Part shown: positions 24,062-30,440 of the stretch, one piece after another | Position numbering within the stretch: the first letter of the stretch is position 1 | How the letters are laid out: every line of letters starts with the position of its first letter | Virus record (IMG/VR): IMGVR_UViG_3300048536_000072 | Span: 1-64,000 of that record | Length of the DNA: 64,000 nt | Reading direction: 5' to 3' (one strand) | From: a virus | Translations under genes and position numbers: made by a program | Notes under the pieces: model-generated | Database searches by the model: none | Told to the model about the DNA's origin: nothing | The model's input: the letters and a program-made list of their open reading frames with translations, nothing else

Positions 24062-24084
24062 TTTCTTGAAATAATTTCAAGAAA
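24062..24084 (-). repeat. inverted repeat upstream of P6
   Basis: TTTCTTGAAAT, one base, ATTTCAAGAAA: perfect 11-base arms immediately before the AACGC-TTGACA box. Related sequences precede the promoters at 25358, 27881 and 48407. Operator, RNA end or terminator remnant are all possible. Confidence 0.6.
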
Positions 24085-24094
24085 TTAAAATAGG

Positions 24095-24125
24095 CCCAGT
24101 TTATGGTTGGTAGGCGTAAACTGGG
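24095..24125 (-). terminator. possible terminator hairpin
   Basis: CCCAGTTTA and TAAACTGGG form a 9-base stem with a 13-base loop about 80 bases after the stop at 24204; only a weak T-run follows (CCTATTTTAATTT). The rest of 24126-24203 holds no gene I can support. Confidence 0.45.
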
Positions 24126-24203
24126 AAAATGCCTTGCAATTATTGGTTTTGTTGTTTAGAGTCTGTTCAAACCTCCACGCCTGTGGGAAAATCAGACTAT
24201 TCA

Positions 24204-24557
24204 TTAACCCTCGACTCTGTCGTGGATTGCGACCGCACCGTAGAAAGTACCGCCAAGTAGTTCATCACAAAGTCTTGAGAACCTTGAGTCCGATGTACCA
24301 GCGTAGTTACCACCGAACATCGTCCACTTGTCTTTCTTAGACACTGGAATCAATCTGAGGATTTTTCTACCTCCGATTGGTTCTGCCATTACCAACTCAG
24401 CAGCTGGATAATCTTCGCACGGTTCGGAAGGCCCTTCTGCGTTCACAACAGTGAAACCTTTACAGTAAGATGACTCACCACCAGCGGTGCAGTCCATGTT
24501 ATCAAAGAACGGATCACCGTAAGGTGCCTGTCTGTAAGTAGTTACGTGAATTCCCAT
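24204..24557 (-). CDS. conserved phage hypothetical protein
   Basis: 117 residues (MGIHVTTYRQAPYGDPF, FGGNYAGTSDSRF). I recall the DSRF and GD-P-F features from a widespread phage family without function. Last gene of the operon from promoter P7. Confidence 0.75.
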   Translation of the reverse strand: MGIHVTTYRQAPYGDPFFDNMDCTAGGESSYCKGFTVVNAEGPSEPCEDYPAAELVMAEPIGGRKILRLIPVSKKDKWTMFGGNYAGTSDSRFSRLCDELLGGTFYGAVAIHDRVEG

Positions 24558-24571
24558 AATATATCTCCTAA

Positions 24572-24691
24572 TTAAACTCTATTATCAATTTGATCAACTA
24601 GCGCAAATAGTCTGTCGATCGTTTCATTTTGTTCTTCGACCACGTCCATCAATTCTTTGAGTAGAGTGATCACCACTTCGATTCTTGCCAT
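24572..24691 (-). CDS. 39-residue helical microprotein
   Basis: ATG at 24691 with GGGAGG upstream, overlapping the previous stop by TAATG. The product (MARIEVVITLLKELMDVVEE) is a single amphipathic leucine-rich helix, likely a short coiled coil. Function unknown. Confidence 0.6.
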   Translation of the reverse strand: MARIEVVITLLKELMDVVEEQNETIDRLFALVDQIDNRV

Positions 24692-24987
24692 TATTCCTCC
24701 CATGACTTTGCAGAGAATCTAGGGTACAACCTAAACGGTGCCTGATCCTCCAAGGTTTGTGAATAGATCATTGGTTCTGGAAGAGACCTATCGTCCAGTG
24801 CATTGAAGAACAACGCCATGTCACAGTCTTCTTCTAACCAAACATACTGTTCGTTAAAGAACGAGTACTCTGAAATCTTGTTTGCGAAACCTAAGTTCTC
24901 AACCAAATGGACTGGAACTTTTAGGTATGAATGGGACGGATCAGATACATACGTCACTGCATTTTTTGGATTAGTTTCAAAACTCAT
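24691..24987 (-). CDS. 98-residue hypothetical protein
   Basis: Acidic, aromatic-rich soluble protein (EYSFFNEQYVWLEEDCDMALFF in part). Coupled by ATGA to the upstream gene. No family recognised. Confidence 0.65.
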   Translation of the reverse strand: MSFETNPKNAVTYVSDPSHSYLKVPVHLVENLGFANKISEYSFFNEQYVWLEEDCDMALFFNALDDRSLPEPMIYSQTLEDQAPFRLYPRFSAKSWEE

Positions 24988-25259
24988 TTTGACACCTCAC
25001 TTAACATTTTCATAATATGGTAATCTTTCAACAAAAGATCTCTAACTCTTTCTCTATCAAGTGAGTCACCGTAACCCCACTCGAAGTGATTCTTTTCTGA
25101 AACAACTAACTTGATGTAGTCTTGGATAGCTGACTCAACTTTCGCAACAGTCAAAGACTCAATTGGGTAAATTCCATCGTATGCATAGAACGACAGAACA
25201 TAGTTTCTAAATTCAACAAGATCTTGATTTGATCTCAGTGCAATAACATTCGTAATCAT
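24984..25259 (-). CDS. 91-residue hypothetical protein
   Basis: Helical, no membrane segment; C-terminus RDLLLKDYHIMKMLSEV. Overlaps the stop of a 21-residue micro-ORF upstream. No family recognised. Confidence 0.65.
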   Translation of the reverse strand: MITNVIALRSNQDLVEFRNYVLSFYAYDGIYPIESLTVAKVESAIQDYIKLVVSEKNHFEWGYGDSLDRERVRDLLLKDYHIMKMLSEVSK

Positions 25260-25321
25260 ATTAACCTCACAATAAATGGGAACAGCATTATCGCCAGTCC
25301 AGTCAAAAAATCATAATCCAT
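25256..25321 (-). CDS. 21-residue hydrophobic micropeptide
   Basis: ATG at 25321 just after GAGAGAGAAAT, stop overlapping the next ATG. The product MDYDFLTGLAIMLFPFIV plus three residues would span a membrane once. First ORF after promoter P7. Could be a membrane peptide or a short leader peptide coupling translation of the next gene. Confidence 0.45.
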   Translation of the reverse strand: MDYDFLTGLAIMLFPFIVRLI

Positions 25322-25357
25322 CATATTTCTCTCTCCTTTCTCATTCTCAATACAAGT

Positions 25358-25386
25358 ATTATAAAGGGTACGGCAAGAAATGTCAA
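25358..25386 (-). promoter_or_regulatory. sigma70-type early promoter P7
   Basis: AAAACGC-TTGACA (25381-25386), 17-base spacer, TATAAT (25358-25363), followed by the ACTTGTATTGAGAATGAG leader shared with P3 and P11. Confidence 0.9.
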
Positions 25387-25400
25387 GCGTTTTCTTGAAA

Positions 25401-26249
25401 TTATTTTAAGTTTTTTGTGAGATACCTACCACTTCGAAACTCTTGTGGCCACTGCATTTCACGAGAGTTTGCGATTTTATGGTAATCTAAAGTTGAAATT
25501 AATTCGATTCCATGTGTTCTCATATGGTTGAATTTTGTAGCGGGTGGACGATAGTCCAGATGTTTGACGATGTATTTCAAACCATCGTGTAGAAGTTCAG
25601 AACATAGATGTCCGTTCCAAGTCTGATCTAGGAACTTTATATCTGCATTATTCTTATATAACATATATTGAATATATGGCTGATCGGTAACAAAGTATGT
25701 GTCTAATTCGCAACACATGGAATCGTAGGATAGTAGATCCATCCACTTCTCTTCTATGGCACGTTGTCTCATTCGTTTTGAATATAAGACAACACCAGAG
25801 TTGAGTGACATTGCATGACCTTTATACTTGGGAAACTGTGCGCCCATTCTCTCGCACGTCTCTGTCCACGCATCTAGTTTCTTGGCCCATCCTTCGTGGA
25901 TCGTATGGTTCTCCCATAACTCTGGAACTATACCTACTTCAGCGTTTCCTAGTTCATCAAAAACGTCATACTGACCGTCATACATATGATTCGAAGGAAT
26001 GATATCCATATCCGCAAACATAATAGTGTCATACTTTTCGTCATACTCTTTATAGAATATGGGTTTCAATGCGGAAAAGAAATGATCCATCTCACCAACA
26101 GATATGTCATAATATTCTTTTAGAAAGTCTGGATTGTGTTCAAAGATGTAGTCTGCACCAATACTCTGGGCATACGCTTTCATCCTGTCCCTCCCGAACA
26201 AGATGTGATCGTTTAGTTCTCCTTGCCAGTATTGATATATTAAATTCAT
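25401..26249 (-). CDS. GT8-like glycosyltransferase
   Basis: 282 residues. GT-A features: LIYQYWQGE opening like the paralogue at 18265, DxD in IMFADMDIIP, acceptor segment MSLNSGVVLYSKRM. The only sugar gene in the 22-28 kb early region, separate from the main glycan island. ATGA overlap with the upstream microprotein. Confidence 0.75.
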   Translation of the reverse strand: MNLIYQYWQGELNDHILFGRDRMKAYAQSIGADYIFEHNPDFLKEYYDISVGEMDHFFSALKPIFYKEYDEKYDTIMFADMDIIPSNHMYDGQYDVFDELGNAEVGIVPELWENHTIHEGWAKKLDAWTETCERMGAQFPKYKGHAMSLNSGVVLYSKRMRQRAIEEKWMDLLSYDSMCCELDTYFVTDQPYIQYMLYKNNADIKFLDQTWNGHLCSELLHDGLKYIVKHLDYRPPATKFNHMRTHGIELISTLDYHKIANSREMQWPQEFRSGRYLTKNLK

Positions 26250-26377
26250 ATATTAACTAGTTTCCTACATTCTTCCATACGTCTAAGTGAACCCATGACT
26301 CCATATAGATCGTCTTGATTATCCACTGACAAACCTAACCATAAAATAAAGAAGATTTTTGTTACCAATAATTTCAC
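26246..26377 (-). CDS. 43-residue membrane/exported microprotein (GTG start)
   Basis: A GTG at 26377 overlaps the stop of the gene upstream (GTGA) and the stop overlaps the glycosyltransferase start (ATGA), so coupling supports it. N-terminus MKLLVTKIFFILWLGLSV looks like a signal peptide or membrane anchor, followed by a polar tail with one Cys. Confidence 0.55.
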   Translation of the reverse strand: MKLLVTKIFFILWLGLSVDNQDDLYGVMGSLRRMEECRKLVNI

Positions 26378-26913
26378 ACAAACCAACTAGGAATTTCACG
26401 GTTCGTCCACTTCGCCATGTACTTCTTTTCTTGAATGTAATACTGACGGTAAGCTTGAACAGGATCGTCCGTCTTACACGAATCTGGCATCGCCTGTGCG
26501 AACTCTGTGAGTGGTTGTACTTGATCGATGTTCTTTGGTGAGAACCACAACTGACCTTTAAGTTTCTCTTCGGTCATGTGAACCTTACCGTAACGTCTGG
26601 TGTACTCATCGCACAATGCACGGAAGTGTTTGTACAACCAACGATAGTTGGCGTTAGACTTGCGAGTCCATATGTTGGACGGATGGTTTACATGAGATGC
26701 CTTGTACAAGAGTCGTTCTTGTGCAGTAGGTTCTAGTTTCCATCGTTTGATCTTACGACCGTTCTTAGTCTTGTCATAGTACTCAGTGCCATCCAATACA
26801 CGATGTGCAGTACTCATTAGCTGAGCGTATTCGACAATCATCTTGACCACATGTTTGTCACACATCATCTGTGCGGCTTTCACTGGATCATTATCTAGGT
26901 GGAATATATTCAT
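26374..26913 (-). CDS. conserved phage protein (CDKHVVKM family)
   Basis: 179 residues opening MNIFHLDNDPVKAAQMMCDK followed by HVVKMIVEYAQL and STAHRVLDG. This opening is highly conserved in many phages and large DNA viruses, to my recollection, without settled function; conserved His/Cys/Asp suggest an enzyme. It lies in the P8 early operon. Confidence 0.8.
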   Translation of the reverse strand: MNIFHLDNDPVKAAQMMCDKHVVKMIVEYAQLMSTAHRVLDGTEYYDKTKNGRKIKRWKLEPTAQERLLYKASHVNHPSNIWTRKSNANYRWLYKHFRALCDEYTRRYGKVHMTEEKLKGQLWFSPKNIDQVQPLTEFAQAMPDSCKTDDPVQAYRQYYIQEKKYMAKWTNREIPSWFV

Positions 26914-27161
26914 AGGTTATCCTGTTTTAGAAACAAATTCTCTACACCCGACAAGACATGAGTCAAGTTAGGTTGATAGGTATAGTGTCTCATCTCATCA
27001 TAAAATTGATCACCTTCTGCGGTGGTCACTTGCCACCAGTATTTGGTGAACTCCTCTGAATCTTCGATCTCAGTCATAGACAAAACGTAACCACGTTCAT
27101 AGTCTATGTGTACGATCTCAGATGCATGAGTTAAAAACTCTTGTTTGATTTCAAAAGACAT
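26910..27161 (-). CDS. 83-residue hypothetical protein
   Basis: Acidic, beta-rich soluble protein with several aromatic residues (TKYWWQVTTAEGDQFYDEM). ATGA overlap with the gene after it and one-base overlap with the one before. No family recognised. Confidence 0.65.
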   Translation of the reverse strand: MSFEIKQEFLTHASEIVHIDYERGYVLSMTEIEDSEEFTKYWWQVTTAEGDQFYDEMRHYTYQPNLTHVLSGVENLFLKQDNL

Positions 27162-27334
27162 TAATAGTCTCCCTCTCGAATTGCGTTCATCGCCTCGAAC
27201 ACTTCGGTGGAACTAGCACCAGTAGATTTCAAGGCGTCTTGTAATCCTGTCCAATCTGGATTCTCGGGCATATGTATATATCGTTCTGCGAGATTCTGGA
27301 TCAACATTGGATTCAACACATTAGTAGTTGTCAT
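27161..27334 (-). CDS. 57-residue hypothetical protein
   Basis: I used the ATG at 27334 (MTTTNVLNPML), with AAGGTG upstream. Mostly helical, with NPDWTGLQDALKSTGAS resembling a small helical bundle. Function unknown. Confidence 0.6.
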   Translation of the reverse strand: MTTTNVLNPMLIQNLAERYIHMPENPDWTGLQDALKSTGASSTEVFEAMNAIREGDY

Positions 27335-27506
27335 CAAAAGCACCTTTTTCTTTTAGGTCATAAACACCCCAACCAACAAGGACAATACCAATTGTCGCCT
27401 TGATTAGGAAAGGTAGTAACGGAGCGGGTTCACCCATCTCGATCATCATATCTTCATACCCGACCGCACCAAACAAAATAAAAATACCAATTGCCATTCT
27501 AATCAT
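27321..27506 (-). CDS. 61-residue two-helix membrane protein
   Basis: Two hydrophobic segments (AIGIFILFGAVGY and ATIGIVLVGWGVY) joined by an acidic loop, then a charged tail. Likely an inner-membrane protein made early. No family recognised. Confidence 0.65.
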   Translation of the reverse strand: MIRMAIGIFILFGAVGYEDMMIEMGEPAPLLPFLIKATIGIVLVGWGVYDLKEKGAFDDNY

Positions 27507-27508
27507 AA

Positions 27509-27661
27509 TTATACCTCAAACTCGACTACTTGAAAAACTGTTATCTGATTCTCTATTGCCCAAAGTTCCGCTTCACTCTCAGTAGAAAAACAAGGGAAGT
27601 TGTGCAACACTTGACTCTTATCTTCTTTTATCTCAACCACATAATAAACTACATCTTTCAC
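27509..27661 (-). CDS. 50-residue hypothetical protein (GTG start)
   Basis: A GTG at 27661 overlaps the upstream stop (GTGA). Product (MKDVVYYVVEIKEDKSQVL) is beta-alpha with a Cys, resembling short phage proteins with a DUF-like beta hairpin and helix. Coupled position supports it. Confidence 0.55.
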   Translation of the reverse strand: MKDVVYYVVEIKEDKSQVLHNFPCFSTESEAELWAIENQITVFQVVEFEV

Positions 27662-27852
27662 GTAACTAACTCCTCAGCTATCTCATCAAACAATTGGTAG
27701 TAATAATCAACGGTCTCGTTGACAGGGTTTAACGCCATGAACGTATCAGCGTCCACGAAGTTCCAGTTGATGTCCCCATTAGGGAAGATGTTTTGTGGAT
27801 TGGCGATTGCCTTCTCCATGTGGGATTTGATCACTCTTTTTAGATCTTGCAT
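27658..27852 (-). CDS. 64-residue hypothetical protein
   Basis: Helical acidic protein (MQDLKRVIKSHMEKAI ... DYYYQLFDEIAEEL). First gene after promoter P8, with GAGAGAGGTATTT as ribosome-binding leader. No family recognised. Confidence 0.65.
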   Translation of the reverse strand: MQDLKRVIKSHMEKAIANPQNIFPNGDINWNFVDADTFMALNPVNETVDYYYQLFDEIAEELVT

Positions 27853-27880
27853 AGTAAATACCTCTCTCAGTTAAGTAAAC

Positions 27881-27909
27881 ATTATATTACAATCAACAGG
27901 AAATGTCAA
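27881..27909 (-). promoter_or_regulatory. sigma70-type early promoter P8
   Basis: AAAACGC-TTGACA (27904-27909), 17-base spacer, TATAAT (27881-27886). The TGA of the -35 is the stop of the upstream gene (reading PENA-stop). A dyad CTGGAAA/TTCCAG precedes it. Confidence 0.9.
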
Positions 27910-28058
27910 GCGTTTTCTGGAATAAATTTCCAGTCAATCCACGCAGTGTAAGTTTGGTCAAGTTCTGCACGGTAATTAAGTGCATCAACAATACGTTCAA
28001 ACTTCTTGTCGGTAATTAACTTATTGTTTTCTAGGGAACGGATCAAATAAACATACAT
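27906..28058 (-). CDS. 50-residue hypothetical protein
   Basis: ATG at 28058 (MYVYLIRSLENNKLITD). The last codons, GAA AAC GCT TGA, form the upstream element and -35 of promoter P8. Transcribed from P9. Alpha/beta small protein, function unknown. Confidence 0.6.
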   Translation of the reverse strand: MYVYLIRSLENNKLITDKKFERIVDALNYRAELDQTYTAWIDWKFIPENA

Positions 28059-28090
28059 AACTTTTTATCTCTCATTTTGAATACAAGTGT

Positions 28091-28119
28091 ATTATGACAG
28101 ATCAGGCAGTAAAAGTCAA
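28091..28119 (-). promoter_or_regulatory. sigma70-type early promoter P9
   Basis: TTGACT (28114-28119), 17-base spacer, CATAAT (28091-28096): a weaker match of the family, with an ACACTTGTATTCAAAATGAGAG-like leader (shared in part with P3, P7, P11) before the ATG at 28058. Confidence 0.65.
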
Positions 28120-28121
28120 GT

Positions 28122-28574
28122 CTAAGGGAACAAAGAACGTGACCAATCTTTCGATTCTGGTTCTAGGTCTTTGGGTAGGTGTTTACCGTGGATCTTACAT
28201 CCGATAAAGGCATTATAGTAATCGTCACGTAATAGTACATCATGTTCAAACTGATACTTTGCCTCAAAGTAAGAACACTCTCCTTTGGTACGACATAGTC
28301 TCAGGATCTCACGTTGGAACGTTGCATCCCCTCGTTCGATCAATAGTTTAACTTCAGCTGAAGATCCGTAATAGTCTCTCCAGTCAGACTGGACTCTGGT
28401 TCTCTGTCTCCGTTTTCTTGTTTTGGTAACAGGCAGAATCTTAGGTTTCCAGAAGAACTTCTTACCGATATACTTCATACCATTTTGATCTGTCAATAGG
28501 TACACGAATCCTTGATAATCCTCAAGGAAACTTTCTTCGGGTTCAAACTCTTCTTTTTGATAATACCAAGTCAT
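28122..28574 (-). CDS. SegE-like GIY-YIG endonuclease
   Basis: 150 residues. The N-terminal GFVYLLTDQNGMKYIGKK is the GIY-YIG module (here VYL and YIG), followed by a basic linker and SDWRDYYGSS, then a Glu in the SYFEAKYQFE helix as the expected metal ligand. The SegE-type GIY-YIG family occurs in T4-like phages, as mobile or repair endonuclease. It sits directly after nrdB. Confidence 0.8.
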   Translation of the reverse strand: MTWYYQKEEFEPEESFLEDYQGFVYLLTDQNGMKYIGKKFFWKPKILPVTKTRKRRQRTRVQSDWRDYYGSSAEVKLLIERGDATFQREILRLCRTKGECSYFEAKYQFEHDVLLRDDYYNAFIGCKIHGKHLPKDLEPESKDWSRSLFP

Positions 28575-28582
28575 GGTACTAT

Positions 28583-28720
28583 CTAGTCTTCATCTAACTC
28601 CACTTCTTCTACATCACATGGAGTACCGCACATTGGACAAAATGACGGCACCTCTTCGGTAGCCGTCACTTCTCGAACCACAGTTATACAGTCACAAACA
28701 CCGCATACTAATTCATGCAT
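28583..28720 (-). CDS. 45-residue zinc-ribbon protein
   Basis: I chose the ATG at 28720 (MHELVCGVCDC), overlapping the nrdB stop by 8 bases. Two Cys pairs (CGVCDC and FCPMCG) make a zinc ribbon, with an acidic tail (EEVELDED). Function unknown; the link to nrdB suggests co-expression. Confidence 0.65.
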   Translation of the reverse strand: MHELVCGVCDCITVVREVTATEEVPSFCPMCGTPCDVEEVELDED

Positions 28721-29693
28721 TAGCGACCTCGGTGTTGAACATGTCTTCCCATCCCCATTCACCTTCCATTCCATTTACGGAATATTCGGTAACTCTTTTC
28801 TCAAAGAAGTTATCATGTGATGCACCGTTCAATACCCAGTCTAACCATGGCAGTGGATTGTCCTTTGCCTTGAATTTAGGTTTCATACCAAGTTGTAGAA
28901 GTCTACGATCTGCAATGTGACGGATGTATTGTTTTACATCTGCTTCTGTCAGACCTTCGATTTCTCCAGACTTATATGCAAGTTTGATGAATCGATCTTC
29001 TAACTTAACAGCATTCTTTGCCATCTCGTAGATCTTTGATTTCAACTCATCATTTACGATACGTGGATGTTCTTCACAGAACTCACGAAATAGTTTTGCA
29101 TTACCCTGTACGTGCATAGTCTCGTCACGTATAGACCACTCAACAATTGTACCCATACCTTTCATCTTACCGAAACGTTGGAAGTTAAGTAACATCACGA
29201 ATGATGCAAATAAAGACATACCTTCATTAAATACAGATTGTGCCAGTACAAGTGCAAGACCAGTATGCGAGTTGATATCTCCCTCTTTCATAAAGTCAAT
29301 CTTGTCTGCCATTTCTTTGTACTCAAGGAAGGCATGATGTTCTTCATCTGGTAAACCAAGTGTATCATTCAATAGTGCGTATGCACGTTGGTGTACACCT
29401 TCACGGTTTGCAAATGAAGATAACATGTTACGGATCTCATTGTTCTTGAACTTTGGAATCAGTAACTCGTGATAGTTCTCACCCACCTGTACATCTGACT
29501 GTGTAAACAATCGTAGTACTTGGGTGATAAATTCTTTTTCTTGTTCAGAGAGTTTTGTTCTCCAGTCTTGGATATCTTCAGAGAGTTCAGCCTCATCTTC
29601 TACCCAGTGAATCTCTTCATGTTTCTTAGTCAGTTCTACTGCCCAAGGAAACTTGAATGGTTTGTATGTTTTTGAAAATTCTAGTAATGCCAT
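28713..29693 (-). CDS. nrdB: ribonucleotide reductase class I small subunit
   Basis: 326 residues. Di-iron ligands and radical Tyr are visible: ANREGVHQRAY gives the Glu, His and Tyr of the E-x2-H-x3-Y motif; NEGMSLF and RDETMHV give the remaining Glu, Glu and His. It holds the tyrosyl radical used by NrdA to reduce ribonucleotides for phage DNA. Separated from nrdA by an SGNH hydrolase gene. Confidence 0.95.
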   Translation of the reverse strand: MALLEFSKTYKPFKFPWAVELTKKHEEIHWVEDEAELSEDIQDWRTKLSEQEKEFITQVLRLFTQSDVQVGENYHELLIPKFKNNEIRNMLSSFANREGVHQRAYALLNDTLGLPDEEHHAFLEYKEMADKIDFMKEGDINSHTGLALVLAQSVFNEGMSLFASFVMLLNFQRFGKMKGMGTIVEWSIRDETMHVQGNAKLFREFCEEHPRIVNDELKSKIYEMAKNAVKLEDRFIKLAYKSGEIEGLTEADVKQYIRHIADRRLLQLGMKPKFKAKDNPLPWLDWVLNGASHDNFFEKRVTEYSVNGMEGEWGWEDMFNTEVANA

Positions 29694-30440
29694 TTATTCC
29701 TCTAATATTGTCTTGATGTACGGCTCAAGTTTGTTTGCTATTAATATGTTTGCTTCGTCTGTTGGATGCCAACAATCGGTAACGAAACGTTTATTTCTCG
29801 TTGACTCATTACCGAGCATTTGTCTCCACTCTTGGGGAATTGGTTTCTTTGATTTAATCAACCACGTCCCAGATATAATATCGAATAACGTATTCCAGTG
29901 ATTACTAGGTTCTATGTAATCTGGATCATCTTCACGTATCCAACCCCTAAATTGTGTATCAAAAAAGTTGTCAATAAGTCCTTGATGATCAATACTGTTA
30001 GTCATCCGTAAGGGTATATTTTTCTCTTTACAGAGATTTTTTACTGTATGGTAAGAACTCATACTTAGTAGTCGTGCATACTGTGGATCATGCATTGTAT
30101 CAAATGGATCAGGACTATCGGGATAGTGCCTCAACCATAATGGGTATTCCCAACCCTTAAATCGATGGTTCTCACAATTAGGATCTCTAACTGTCATTCT
30201 TACCATGTCACTCCACACAACTAAGAATGCATCATTAGATGTATCTTTCTCTTCAGTCCATCGAACAACATCATCCATTATAGCAAGATTGGAGTGACCT
30301 GCTCGGCCGATAAGAACCGTCTCGCAACCTAGACTTTCACCTAGTACCTTACCAAACGGCATCTCAGACAATGTACTATTGCCTGGCTTACCTCTCCAAC
30401 CTTGTACATAACTATCACCAAAGATTACTAACCTTCGCAC
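29694..30440 (-). CDS. SGNH/GDSL-type hydrolase
   Basis: 248 residues. Block I is RLVIFGDSYVQGW (nucleophile Ser in GDS), and block V DxxH is TDCWHPTDEAN. No signal peptide. The family includes esterases and carbohydrate deacetylases or acetyltransferase domains, so envelope-sugar modification is plausible. Its insertion between nrdA and nrdB is unusual; its start overlaps nrdA by 13 bases. Confidence 0.8.
   Translation of the reverse strand: MRRLVIFGDSYVQGWRGKPGNSTLSEMPFGKVLGESLGCETVLIGRAGHSNLAIMDDVVRWTEEKDTSNDAFLVVWSDMVRMTVRDPNCENHRFKGWEYPLWLRHYPDSPDPFDTMHDPQYARLLSMSSYHTVKNLCKEKNIPLRMTNSIDHQGLIDNFFDTQFRGWIREDDPDYIEPSNHWNTLFDIISGTWLIKSKKPIPQEWRQMLGNESTRNKRFVTDCWHPTDEANILIANKLEPYIKTILEE

Noticed and set aside
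26374-26913. Pyrimidine dimer glycosylase
   Set aside because: Considered for the conserved CDKHVVKM protein, but I could not match it to the endonuclease V active-site pattern, so it stays unassigned.
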